This document shows, one piece after another, positions 22,788-28,240 of a stretch of 28,976 nucleotides of DNA. Under the pieces are notes generated by a model. The model made no database searches and was not told the origin of the DNA. It saw only the letters and a program-made list of their open reading frames with translations. How positions within the stretch are numbered: position 1 is the first letter of the stretch; every line of letters starts with the position of its first letter. Made by a program: the position numbers and the translations under genes. Source of the stretch: a virus; IMG/VR virus record IMGVR_UViG_3300046463_000103, positions 1-28,976 of that record. One strand, given 5' to 3'.

Positions 22788-23216
22788 ATGTCCATTTCCG
22801 ACACCACCGAAAGCGCCATCCTCGCCCTGGTCTACACCGCCGTCGCGTGGGCTAACTACGCCGACAACGCGGCATCAGTACCGCAGACCAACATCGCGGT
22901 CGCGCTGCATCTCGCGGACCCAGGCGATGCCGGTAATCAGGCGACTTCGCCAGCCACGTACACGTCCTACGCGCCGGTCAACGTGGCGCGTTCGGCATTG
23001 GGCTGGACCGTGACCGGCGGCTCGGTGTCGCCGGTCAATAACATCGACTTCCCGGCTGGCACCGGCGGCACCGGCACGGTGTCGTACTTCTCGACGTGCA
23101 AGACCGGCGGCGGCTCGGCTCCGATCCTTTGGTCGGGCACGGTCACGCCTAACATCGTCACCGGGTCGGGCGTCACGCCACGGCTCTCAACGGCGACCAC
23201 GATCACGCTGGACTGA
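22788..23216 (+). CDS. Conserved phage structural protein, fibre-associated
   Basis: A 142-residue protein with AAAGGAA before ATG 22788. The sequence SAILALVYTAVAWANYADNA, ALHLADPGDAG, ARSALGWTVTGG and ILWSGTVTPNIVTGSGVTPR follows a pattern found in a family of small phage proteins encoded near tail fibres. Exact function is not established; it may be a virion decoration or fibre adapter. A perfect TATAAT lies 23 bp upstream of the start, so it may be transcribed separately from the main operon. The next gene begins 3 bp after the stop. Confidence 0.7.
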   Translation: MSISDTTESAILALVYTAVAWANYADNAASVPQTNIAVALHLADPGDAGNQATSPATYTSYAPVNVARSALGWTVTGGSVSPVNNIDFPAGTGGTGTVSYFSTCKTGGGSAPILWSGTVTPNIVTGSGVTPRLSTATTITLD

Positions 23217-23219
23217 CCC

Positions 23220-23630
23220 ATGGAACACGATGCCCTGTTCCGGCAATGCCTGATCGACATCGACGTGCCGACGATGCGCCGGTTATGGGGGCATGTCGCG
23301 CCGCATCTGTCGCAGCCCCGGTCGGACGACGAGTGCCTTGAAACGATCCACCGGGCGCGCGTACAGATGACCACGCTCAGAGAGGAACAACGGGCGTACT
23401 CCGAGGCGTGGCTGAAGGAGCGCGCCGCGCCGCGTGATGCGTTTGGCGTCGGGATCGCCGTCAAGGCGGCGTCCTCGCCTGACCCGTACCGGCGGCGGCG
23501 TGGCGTCTCCGTCCAGCATGAGATGTCGTACGCGGTGGAACAGGCGCTTCGATCCGGCATCGGCCTCGAAGACCCGAAGGACGCGGCGGAAGTGAAGCGC
23601 CGGATCATGGCGGCGCGGGACCGTGCCTGA
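23220..23630 (+). CDS. Hypothetical helical protein
   Basis: A 136-residue, Arg/Glu-rich, mostly helical and soluble protein starting at ATG 23220, 3 bp after the preceding stop. Visible stretches are RVQMTTLREEQRAYSEAWLK and YAVEQALRSGIGLEDPKDAA, with no transmembrane segment or catalytic motif. It is not recognised. The position after the fibre genes and before a membrane-anchored coiled-coil gene is where fibre-assembly or lysis-related accessory genes often lie. The stop overlaps the next gene by 8 bp, and the palindrome at 23629 starts within the stop codon. Confidence 0.65.
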   Translation: MEHDALFRQCLIDIDVPTMRRLWGHVAPHLSQPRSDDECLETIHRARVQMTTLREEQRAYSEAWLKERAAPRDAFGVGIAVKAASSPDPYRRRRGVSVQHEMSYAVEQALRSGIGLEDPKDAAEVKRRIMAARDRA

Positions 23631-23892
23631 AGTTACTTCCACGTCGAGCATAGTTCGAACGGTGGTGATCGCCATGATCCCGTTGAGCGTCGGCGCGCTG
23701 ACGACGGTCGCGTGGCAGAACAGTCATGCGCTGATTGCCATCACGGCCAAACTTGAGCATATGAGTGTGGACCTTGAACGAACCAAGGCCAGCCTGGAAC
23801 CCGGTAGGACGTTCATGTTGCGGCTCGATAAGAACGAGGACGAGTTGAAGCATCAACGAGAGTTGATCGAACAGAGACTCAACTGCAAGTGA
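23623..23892 (+). CDS. Membrane-anchored coiled-coil protein (i-spanin- or holin-like)
   Basis: An 89-residue protein with one N-terminal transmembrane helix (VVIAMIPLSVGALTTVAW, about 14-31) followed by a coiled coil to the end (LEHMSVDLERTKASL, DKNEDELKHQRELIEQRL). This topology fits an inner-membrane spanin (Rz-like) or another small lysis accessory, but no family was identified. The GTG at 23623 gives MPEVTS from the palindrome at 23629-23640. ATG 23674 is an alternative start but would remove residues before the membrane helix. The next small gene encodes a secreted peptide, which strengthens a spanin-pair reading somewhat. Confidence 0.55.
   Translation: MPEVTSTSSIVRTVVIAMIPLSVGALTTVAWQNSHALIAITAKLEHMSVDLERTKASLEPGRTFMLRLDKNEDELKHQRELIEQRLNCK
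23629..23640. repeat. Dispersed palindrome, intact 11-bp core, at a gene junction
   Basis: GAAGTTACTTCC overlaps the stop of one gene and codons 3-6 of the next. Confidence 0.85.
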
Positions 23893-23897
23893 GGACC

Positions 23898-24032
23898 ATG
23901 AACGTGATGAAGCTATTGGTTAACGCCGTGATGGTGCTGGTGACTCTTGTCGCCGTCGCCCGATGCGCGCCCATACCCTGCGCGGGCGGCGGGACGTGGT
24001 GTCAGAACGCTGGACCTGAGGGAGGTAATTGA
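23898..24032 (+). CDS. 44-residue secreted or membrane peptide
   Basis: A short gene with GAGG before ATG 23898. The product begins MNVMKLLVNAVMVLVTLVAV, a signal-like hydrophobic helix, followed by ARCAPIPCAGGGTWCQNAGP, which carries three cysteines. The residue before the first Cys is Arg, which does not fit a bacterial lipobox, so an outer-membrane spanin lipoprotein is possible but unsupported. It follows the coiled-coil membrane protein by 5 bp. Disulphide formation in the periplasm is plausible. Confidence 0.5.
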   Translation: MNVMKLLVNAVMVLVTLVAVARCAPIPCAGGGTWCQNAGPEGGN

Positions 24033-24082
24033 ACGGTAGCGCACAGTAGAAAATGTCCGGTATCGTACGTTGTGGATAACAC

Positions 24083-24111
24083 TGGACAGGAAGTTACTTC
24101 TTCGGTATTAT
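24083..24111 (+). promoter_or_regulatory. Strong promoter with palindrome as operator in the spacer
   Basis: TGGACA at 24083-24088 and TATTAT at 24106-24111 are separated by exactly 17 bp; each differs from consensus at one base. The spacer begins with the palindrome GGAAGTTACTTCT (24089-24101). A protein bound there would block RNA polymerase. A perfect DnaA-box sequence (TGTGGATAA, 24071-24079) lies just upstream. Confidence 0.7.
24089..24101. repeat. Dispersed palindrome, intact 11-bp core, in a promoter spacer
   Basis: GGAAGTTACTTCT starts right after the -35 and ends four bases before the -10. Confidence 0.9.
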
Positions 24112-24117
24112 ACGAAA

Positions 24118-24195
24118 CTGTTCGACGCTTGGTTTTTTGACGCGGATAAAACTCTTGGCCCCTCGGTAGTTGCTCACCGCCGAGGGGCCATTTTT
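24118..24195 (+). ncRNA. Predicted short RNA between promoter and terminator
   Basis: Transcription from the promoter at 24083-24111 should start near 24118 and stop at the terminator ending near 24195, giving an RNA of roughly 78 nt with no ATG-initiated reading frame. It could be a regulatory RNA, an attenuated leader for the PEP-CTERM operon, or a polymerase-modifying element. Only the promoter-terminator pairing supports it. Confidence 0.45.
24157..24195 (+). terminator. Rho-independent terminator ending the structural operon
   Basis: A perfect 10-bp stem, GGCCCCTCGG (24157-24166) with CCGAGGGGCC (24180-24189), has a 13-nt loop and is followed by ATTTTT. It terminates rightward transcription from the tail and fibre genes and also the short RNA starting near 24118. 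Confidence 0.9.
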
Positions 24196-24419
24196 ATGAG
24201 ACAAGTCTCAGGCCGTGAAACACACGAATGCCGGGGCTTGGAGGGGTCGCCAGCGGCTTTTGGCTTCTGACCGCACCTACCCTAGCCGGAGATCGGCTGG
24301 ACGCCGCCCTACCCCCCTGGAATTTGTCGGAACAAAGGGGTTGACAACCCACTTTGACATACGTCGTGGATTAGTGTTAATGTTTCGATGCTACATCCAC
24401 GTCAACCAGGGAGTTCGAA
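24196..24419. other. Non-coding stretch before the PEP-CTERM operon
   Basis: No supported gene is seen between the terminator and the ATG at 24420. An open frame of 66 codons overlaps the region but has no ribosome binding site and runs through the terminator. The 3' part carries two TTGACA motifs 13 bp apart (24341 and 24354) and the promoter described separately. Confidence 0.6.
24354..24381 (+). promoter_or_regulatory. Predicted promoter for the PEP-CTERM operon
   Basis: A perfect -35 TTGACA (24354-24359) is followed after 16 bp by GTTAAT (24376-24381, four of six). A second TTGACA sits at 24341. AGGGAG precedes the ATG at 24420. No palindrome copy lies in this promoter. Confidence 0.5.
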
Positions 24420-25163
24420 ATGAGAAATCTCTTCCTCGCCGCCACGGCTCTTACAGCAGCGGCTCTCGCGACACCGGCTCATGCCGTCCTACAGATCAGC
24501 GCGGACATCAACGGAACCACCTTCTCCTGCTTCGATCAGGAGGCGTCGTGCGATACCAACGCCGCCGTGGGTCAGTTGGCCATCGCTGACCAGACCATCG
24601 CCGGGGTACAGTTCCTCGGCTCGGCGCAGACCCAGGTGGTCGGCCCGACCAACTCGCTGAACACGTCCTCGTTTCAGGTGATTAATAACAACGCGGGCAC
24701 CGTGCAGCTTCAGCTTGCTGTCAGCGGCACGTCTTTCCAGGGGCCGGTCGCGGACTTCTCGGCGTCCTCGTCGGGCACCTTCCAGAGCGCCATCGGATCG
24801 TCGGCCAACTTCACCTACTTCGCTGACAACGCCAACGGTCAGGGCGCGGACAACCCGAACGACTTCCCCGGCACCAATCTGGTACCGGGCGGCGACACCA
24901 AGAACGTGACGCTCGCGACGGACGGCTTCGGGTTCAACCATACCGGGACGTTCGCAGATCCCGATCTCTATTCGATGTCACTCGGCACTTCCGTATTCCT
25001 GACCGCTGGCGGCTCGCTGGTAGGTCGGTCACAGGCCATCGTGACGGAGCAAGTGCCGGTCGCGGAACCGGCCTCTCTCGCCATCATGGGAGCGGGCTTG
25101 GTAGGGCTGGGACTGGTGTCCCGGCGTAAGAAGACTGAAACCAACGGAGAACACTACGCATGA
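24420..25163 (+). CDS. Secreted PEP-CTERM protein 1
   Basis: A 247-residue exported protein. Residues 1-22 are a clear signal peptide (MRNLFLAATALTAAALATPAHA, positions 1-22 with AHA before the cut). The mature part is a Ser/Thr/Asn-rich beta domain with an early Cys pair (CFDQEASC). The C-terminus is a PEP-CTERM sorting tail: VPVAEPASLAIMGAG, a hydrophobic helix, then SRRKK, followed by a short hydrophilic extension. In bacteria such proteins are cut and anchored by exosortase and are linked to extracellular polysaccharide. No exosortase is encoded here, so the host enzyme would be needed. It overlaps the next gene by ATGA. PEP-CTERM proteins are not usual phage cargo. Confidence 0.85.
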   Translation: MRNLFLAATALTAAALATPAHAVLQISADINGTTFSCFDQEASCDTNAAVGQLAIADQTIAGVQFLGSAQTQVVGPTNSLNTSSFQVINNNAGTVQLQLAVSGTSFQGPVADFSASSSGTFQSAIGSSANFTYFADNANGQGADNPNDFPGTNLVPGGDTKNVTLATDGFGFNHTGTFADPDLYSMSLGTSVFLTAGGSLVGRSQAIVTEQVPVAEPASLAIMGAGLVGLGLVSRRKKTETNGEHYA

Positions 25164-25834
25164 AGAAGTTACTTCTCGGCGCGTCGGCCATCGTGGCTGG
25201 CGCGATCTACTTCGCCCCCGTGGCGAAGGCCGACCTCATCGTCGGCAATGACGACTTCTGCCAGTCCAACGGCAATGCGTGCCTGTTGGGCGGCGAGCAG
25301 AAGGTGTTTCTCGAAGCCCAGACCCACACCATGCACGGCATTGGAGATGTCGGTGCCCAGGACAGCGCGATCAAGATGCAGATTAATTCCGATGGCGGAA
25401 TGTTGGACACGTTCATCGACCTCAAGAACGGGTTCAGCACGATCAAGCCGTCGAATGGTGTCTCGTTCAACGGCCTTGACATCAGTATCGCCGGTTATAC
25501 CTTCACCGAATTGATCTTCCACACGCAGTTGACGACGGCGACGCAGTTCGACGTGCAGGGGTTCGCCTCGGCATTGCGGACTTCGGGTCTGGGGCTTGGC
25601 CTTCTCGACTTCGCCGGGGCCAACAGCGATGACGAGTACCGCATCACGGCATTGAACGGCTCTCGGTTCCATGACGTGGATATCTCGGCGCTCGGTGGCT
25701 TCGACGAGATCAAGCAGATCGAGGTAGGTGGACTGGTCGCTGACGCGGTTCCCGCACCGGAGCCGATGTCCATCGCGATGCTTGGGATGGGACTGATGGG
25801 GATGGTGGCGGTACGCCGTCGTCGCCAGACCTGA
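25160..25834 (+). CDS. Secreted PEP-CTERM protein 2
   Basis: A 224-residue exported protein, translationally coupled to the previous gene. Residues 1-24 are a signal peptide ending VAKA before the cut; codons 2-6 (KKLLL) are formed by the palindrome at 25164-25176. The mature domain (about 25-195) has one Cys pair (CQSNGNACLLGG) and repeated beta strands (GISLDISIA-like segments such as GLDISIAGYTF and DVDISALGGF). The tail is VPAPEPMSIAMLGMGLMGMV followed by RRRR, a good PEP-CTERM sorting signal. The two proteins share the tail but little else, so they are not recent duplicates. The stop codon overlaps another palindrome, and a strong terminator follows. Confidence 0.85.
   Translation: MKKLLLGASAIVAGAIYFAPVAKADLIVGNDDFCQSNGNACLLGGEQKVFLEAQTHTMHGIGDVGAQDSAIKMQINSDGGMLDTFIDLKNGFSTIKPSNGVSFNGLDISIAGYTFTELIFHTQLTTATQFDVQGFASALRTSGLGLGLLDFAGANSDDEYRITALNGSRFHDVDISALGGFDEIKQIEVGGLVADAVPAPEPMSIAMLGMGLMGMVAVRRRRQT
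25164..25176. repeat. Dispersed palindrome, intact 11-bp core, at a start codon
   Basis: AGAAGTTACTTCT in the first codons of PEP-CTERM gene 2. Confidence 0.85.
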
Positions 25835-25844
25835 AGTAACTTCC
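25832..25844. repeat. Dispersed palindrome, intact 11-bp core, at a stop codon
   Basis: TGAAGTAACTTCC includes the stop of PEP-CTERM gene 2 and precedes the terminator by 6 bp. Confidence 0.85.
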
Positions 25845-25850
25845 AAGAGA

Positions 25851-25878
25851 AAGGCCCCGCCTCGGCGGGGCCTTTTTT
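25851..25878. terminator. Strong terminator between convergent gene sets
   Basis: A stem of 10 bp including AA/TT ends (AAGGCCCCGC with GCGGGGCCTT), a CTCG loop and six T residues, 16 bp after the PEP-CTERM operon. It also lies just past the end of the leftward genes and could act on both strands, less well leftward (TTTCTC tail). Confidence 0.92.
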
Positions 25879-25890
25879 GTGCCTTCAAGT

Positions 25891-26034
25891 CTACATCTGT
25901 TCCGCTTGCGTGAGTTCCGCCTGAGCGGCGTTCTTCTGCTCCTGCGTCTGCGCCTCGGAGAGTTTCTGCCGGGCCTTGGCGATGGCTTCCTGCTTCTTCT
26001 TCTGGGCGTCGTTCTGCTGCGTGGTTCCGGACAT
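25891..26034 (-). CDS. 47-residue charged coiled-coil protein
   Basis: A small leftward gene starting at the ATG at 26034-26032, preceded by a purine-rich AAGGAAGGAA ribosome binding sequence. The product is Gln/Lys/Glu/Ala-rich (QKKKQEAIAKARQKLSEAQT, then QEQKNAAQAELTQAEQM), predicted to be a single long helix, soluble, with no cysteine. It is the last gene before the convergent terminator. Function unknown; the strong start signal and codon use suggest it is real. Confidence 0.6.
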   Translation of the reverse strand: MSGTTQQNDAQKKKQEAIAKARQKLSEAQTQEQKNAAQAELTQAEQM

Positions 26035-26102
26035 GACGTACGTTCCTTCCTTCGCTATCGCGAGGACAAAACTTCCCCCGCGCCGGGGTAACGCTTTAGC
26101 TG
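26035..26102 (-). terminator. Weak leftward terminator
   Basis: On the - strand, downstream of the proline-rich gene, CCCCG-GCG-CGGGG (26076-26088) is followed by GGAAGTTTTG. The stem is short and the T run is interrupted, so only partial termination before the 47-residue gene is expected. Confidence 0.35.
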
Positions 26103-26540
26103 TTACTTCGGTTCCGGCGTGGGCGGCAGCGGTGTCCCGACCACCAGGGACGGGTCAACGGCCACGTACTTCCAGCCGAGAGACGGACAATAGGCCAGCA
26201 TCCAGTAGGTGCGGCTTGGCAGACCGTTGTCGATCTGACCGCCGCCACCACCGGGAAGACCCTGGTCAGGCCGGTTCGGGCGTCCAGGCGTGGGCCAGAT
26301 CGTCCCAGGCTCGACCGGCAGGGAGTTGTCGGGATGGATGGGTACGATCGGGCGTGAAGGAGAAGGCGGGGGCCACACACCGGGCGGCGGGACCGGGAGG
26401 TTCCCTGCCGTGGGCGGCACGCCAGGAGGTAGTGAGTTGTCGATCTCGCCGCCGCTACCACCGGGCAGTTCGTTGTCGATCTCTCCGTCATCCGGCATCG
26501 TGATGTTGAGGTAGCCGCCTGTCACGCGTACGCGGGCCAT
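26103..26540 (-). CDS. Proline-rich protein with DNxLP repeats
   Basis: A 145-residue protein with AGGAGAG 5 bp before its ATG (26540). It starts MARVRVTGGYLNITMPD. The middle is a low-complexity Pro/Gly array with repeated acidic units: GEIDNELPGG, GEIDNSLPPG, HPDNSLPVEP, GQIDNGLPS. It ends with a small folded piece (YWMLAYCPSLGWKYVAVDPS, then PTPEPK). Proteins of this style, with DNxLPG units and a final WKYVAVDPSL-like segment, occur in alphaproteobacterial phages, where function is unknown. It may be a virion-associated or host-surface-directed protein. It has its own well-formed promoter at 26570-26598, unlike most genes here. Confidence 0.75.
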   Translation of the reverse strand: MARVRVTGGYLNITMPDDGEIDNELPGGSGGEIDNSLPPGVPPTAGNLPVPPPGVWPPPSPSRPIVPIHPDNSLPVEPGTIWPTPGRPNRPDQGLPGGGGGQIDNGLPSRTYWMLAYCPSLGWKYVAVDPSLVVGTPLPPTPEPK

Positions 26541-26561
26541 GAGTTCTCTCCTGGGTGTGGG

Positions 26562-26587
26562 GAGCCGGTCTTATAGCATACCGGCTC
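26562..26587. promoter_or_regulatory. Separate operator-like palindrome over the -10
   Basis: GAGCCGGT (26562-26569) and ACCGGCTC (26580-26587) form a perfect 8-bp inverted repeat around 10 bp that contain most of the -10 element of the leftward promoter. Most of it lies upstream of the expected transcription start, so it is more likely a DNA site than an RNA hairpin. Confidence 0.5.
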
Positions 26588-26598
26588 GACCATCTCAA
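26570..26598 (-). promoter_or_regulatory. Leftward promoter for the proline-rich gene
   Basis: Reading the - strand, TTGAGA (26598-26593), a 17-bp spacer, and TATAAG (26575-26570) each match consensus at five of six bases. The start would be near 26563, about 23 bp before the gene. Confidence 0.7.
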
Positions 26599-26599
26599 C

Positions 26600-26617
26600 T
26601 GTTCACATTTTGTTCAC
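26600..26617. repeat. Direct repeat TGTTCAC x2, 11 bp apart
   Basis: TGTTCAC occurs at 26600-26606 and 26611-26617 (GTGAACA on the - strand), one helical turn apart and directly upstream of the leftward -35. The spacing is that of an activator site with two half-sites on one DNA face. Confidence 0.45.
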
Positions 26618-26619
26618 TG

Positions 26620-27774
26620 TCATAAAATTGACCAATGATCTCCATGGATGATGCCGAGGACAGTCGTGGAAGTAACTTCCGTATGCAGCACGCCGAGTGT
26701 CTTCGCCATCGTCGCGAGTTTCGGATGGGTCACGGCCCATGTGTTGAAGTCGTTCTGAACGTCAAGGTGGTACTGATCCAAGGGTGAAAGGGGTGGCGGC
26801 GATGTGGACGGTGGTTCTGTGGGTGGCGGCGGGCTACTTGTGGGTGGCGGGGGTGGTGATCCTGGCGGCGGTGTTGACCCGGCTAAGAATGCGATCGGAG
26901 ACAGGTCAAGAGTCGGACGTGTCACGAGGACTGTCGCCCCAAGAGGGTTCGTCAGATTGAACTCCGAGTTGTTGGCGAAGCTGGTAAGGCCGACGCCGGT
27001 CGGGTTGAGGATGCTGGTGTCGCCTGACCGGTCGTTGACGATGGTGTTGGAGTTGAAATTCACGGCATTCGACGGATAGGCCAGACCTTCTTCGCCATAG
27101 GCGAAGATGTTCCGGTTCTCCGAGTTGGGGCCTTGCTCCAAGACGTTGCCGGTCGCGACAAGGTTCCCGCCGTTGGGTAGATCTATCGTGTACGAGGCGG
27201 TACCCTGGTTGTCGAATATGCGATTGTCTGTGATGGTATTGCTCGCGGCGCGTGATTTGACTTCGTGGCCCACAACAGCATCATGGATATAGCTGTGGCT
27301 GAGAGTGAAGGCCGCGATGGCACCAACGTAGATATCGTGGGTAGAACCACTCCCATCGCCATTAAAGGCGAACTCGGAATGGTCGATGCTGATTGTCCCG
27401 TTTGGATCGGCGGCACCTAGCAGTCCCTCCTGATTGTCGTGGAAATACACGTCTTCGAGGACGAGGTTGCCGCCCTGGTAACGAATGGCCGCGCCGTTGT
27501 TGTCCGGCACGCTCACGCCCGAGACATCGAAGCCAGAGATCGTCACGTTGCCCGACTCGGTGATGTAGGCTTTGCCGTCTGGCGGCTGCGCGCCGTCAGT
27601 GACCAGCTTGGTCCAGCCGCCGACAGAGGTCAGCGTCAGGTCGTGGTCGATGGAAAGCCAGTCGTCGGTGTAGGTGCCAGCCTGGACCTCGATGGTATCT
27701 CCCGTGCCGGATGCGTTGACGGCGGCGGCTATGGTCGCGTACTGCTGGCCGGAGCCAACGGTTAACGTGGTCAT
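26620..27774 (-). CDS. Parallel beta-helix protein with proline-rich linker
   Basis: A 384-residue protein with AGGGGGA before its ATG (27774). Residues 1 to about 290 form a right-handed parallel beta-helix of the pectate-lyase/NosD type: it starts TVGSGQQYATIAAAVNASGT and IEVQAGTY, then repeats of the type ITESGNVTISGFDV, LVLEDVYFHDNQEG, ISIDHSEFAFNGDG and NTITDNRIFDNQG. Residues about 300-330 are a proline-rich linker, and the last 55 residues form a helical domain (FNTWAVTHPKLATMAKTLGV). No catalytic residues can be named. It could be a depolymerase-like or surface protein, but it lies outside the tail operon on the opposite strand and has no signal peptide. The palindrome at 26668 encodes EVTS in the last domain. 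Confidence 0.75.
   Translation of the reverse strand: MTTLTVGSGQQYATIAAAVNASGTGDTIEVQAGTYTDDWLSIDHDLTLTSVGGWTKLVTDGAQPPDGKAYITESGNVTISGFDVSGVSVPDNNGAAIRYQGGNLVLEDVYFHDNQEGLLGAADPNGTISIDHSEFAFNGDGSGSTHDIYVGAIAAFTLSHSYIHDAVVGHEVKSRAASNTITDNRIFDNQGTASYTIDLPNGGNLVATGNVLEQGPNSENRNIFAYGEEGLAYPSNAVNFNSNTIVNDRSGDTSILNPTGVGLTSFANNSEFNLTNPLGATVLVTRPTLDLSPIAFLAGSTPPPGSPPPPPTSSPPPPTEPPSTSPPPLSPLDQYHLDVQNDFNTWAVTHPKLATMAKTLGVLHTEVTSTTVLGIIHGDHWSIL
26668..26680. repeat. Dispersed palindrome, perfect
   Basis: GGAAGTAACTTCC near the 3' end of the leftward beta-helix gene; encodes EVTS. Confidence 0.95.
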
Positions 27775-27798
27775 GATGATCCCCCTGAGTGCGACGGC

Positions 27799-27827
27799 AT
27801 CCTAGCACATCGAAAAAGCCCCGCCAA
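27799..27827 (-). promoter_or_regulatory. Possible leftward promoter for the beta-helix gene
   Basis: On the - strand TTGGCG, 17 bp, then TAGGAT with an extended TGC just before it. Both hexamers match four of six bases. The -35 lies in the terminator stem, so the upstream transcript ends where the new one begins. Confidence 0.4.
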
Positions 27828-27846
27828 CCGGCGGGGCTTTTCTTTT
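27813..27846. terminator. Bidirectional terminator
   Basis: GCCCCGCC-aacc-GGCGGGGC (27818-27837) is flanked by five A on the left and TTTTCTTTT on the right. Leftward it follows the stop of the 121-residue gene at once, with a CTTTTT tail. It separates that gene from the beta-helix gene. Confidence 0.9.
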
Positions 27847-28210
27847 AGATGCCGAGTTCTTTGGCCCGGTCGCGGGCACTTGATCGGTTGTGCCATTTGA
27901 TCTTGGAAGTTACTTCTTCGACTGTTGACTCCGGCGGGCGCGTTCGGTCGGTGTCGTCGATCTCCGTGCCGACGATCAGCGCGGGACCGGCGAACAGGCC
28001 CTGGCCGCAACCCGGCAGTTCGAAGAAGGTGTCGAAGCAGTACAGGCCGTCGTCATTGACGAAGACCGTATCGTACTTGTGATATCCGGCGAGACAGAAG
28101 GTGGTGTGGCCATTGCCGTCGGAGACGGCTTGTTGGATGCTGCGGAAACCGTCGGGATACTCGACCTCAAGTACGGTGCGGGCGGCTGGATTGATGCGTA
28201 TCGCTTTCAT
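27845..28210 (-). CDS. Hypothetical protein, possibly DUF3846-like
   Basis: A 121-residue soluble protein with AAAGGAAAGGA before its ATG (28210). It starts MKAIRINPAARTVLEVEYPD, continues IQQAVSDGNGHTTFCLAG and DTVFVNDDGLYCFDTFFELP, then FAGPALIVGTEIDD. The order (MKAI-N-term strand, IQ-x-AV helix, VNDDGL, GPALIVG) resembles the DUF3846 family of small phage and plasmid proteins of unknown function. The last 30 residues are charged and helical and contain EVTS from the palindrome at 27905. It is driven by a near-consensus promoter at 28241-28269 and ends at a strong terminator. Confidence 0.65.
   Translation of the reverse strand: MKAIRINPAARTVLEVEYPDGFRSIQQAVSDGNGHTTFCLAGYHKYDTVFVNDDGLYCFDTFFELPGCGQGLFAGPALIVGTEIDDTDRTRPPESTVEEVTSKIKWHNRSSARDRAKELGI
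27905..27917. repeat. Dispersed palindrome, intact 11-bp core
   Basis: GGAAGTTACTTCT in the leftward 121-residue gene; encodes EVTS. Confidence 0.85.
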
Positions 28211-28237
28211 GCTGATGTCCTTTCCTTTTTCAGCATG
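28208..28237 (-). promoter_or_regulatory. Inverted repeat holding start codon and ribosome binding site
   Basis: CATGCTGA (28208-28215) and TCAGCATG (28230-28237) form a perfect 8-bp inverted repeat. In the leftward mRNA the ribosome binding site falls in the 14-nt loop and the start codon in the stem. A nine-codon leader frame (MLKKERTSA) begins in the first arm and stops over the start codon. Confidence 0.45.
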
Positions 28238-28240
28238 TCC

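Noticed and set aside
24071-24079. Perfect DnaA-box sequence as part of a replication origin
   Set aside because: A single 9-mer can occur by chance in 29 kb, and no further boxes, AT-rich unwinding element or replication gene are nearby.
24070-24270. 66-codon open frame across the terminator
   Set aside because: No ribosome binding site and it reads through the promoter and terminator stem.
26099-26109. GCTGTTACTTC at the stop of the proline-rich gene as a copy
   Set aside because: Only one arm is intact; two mismatches in the core.
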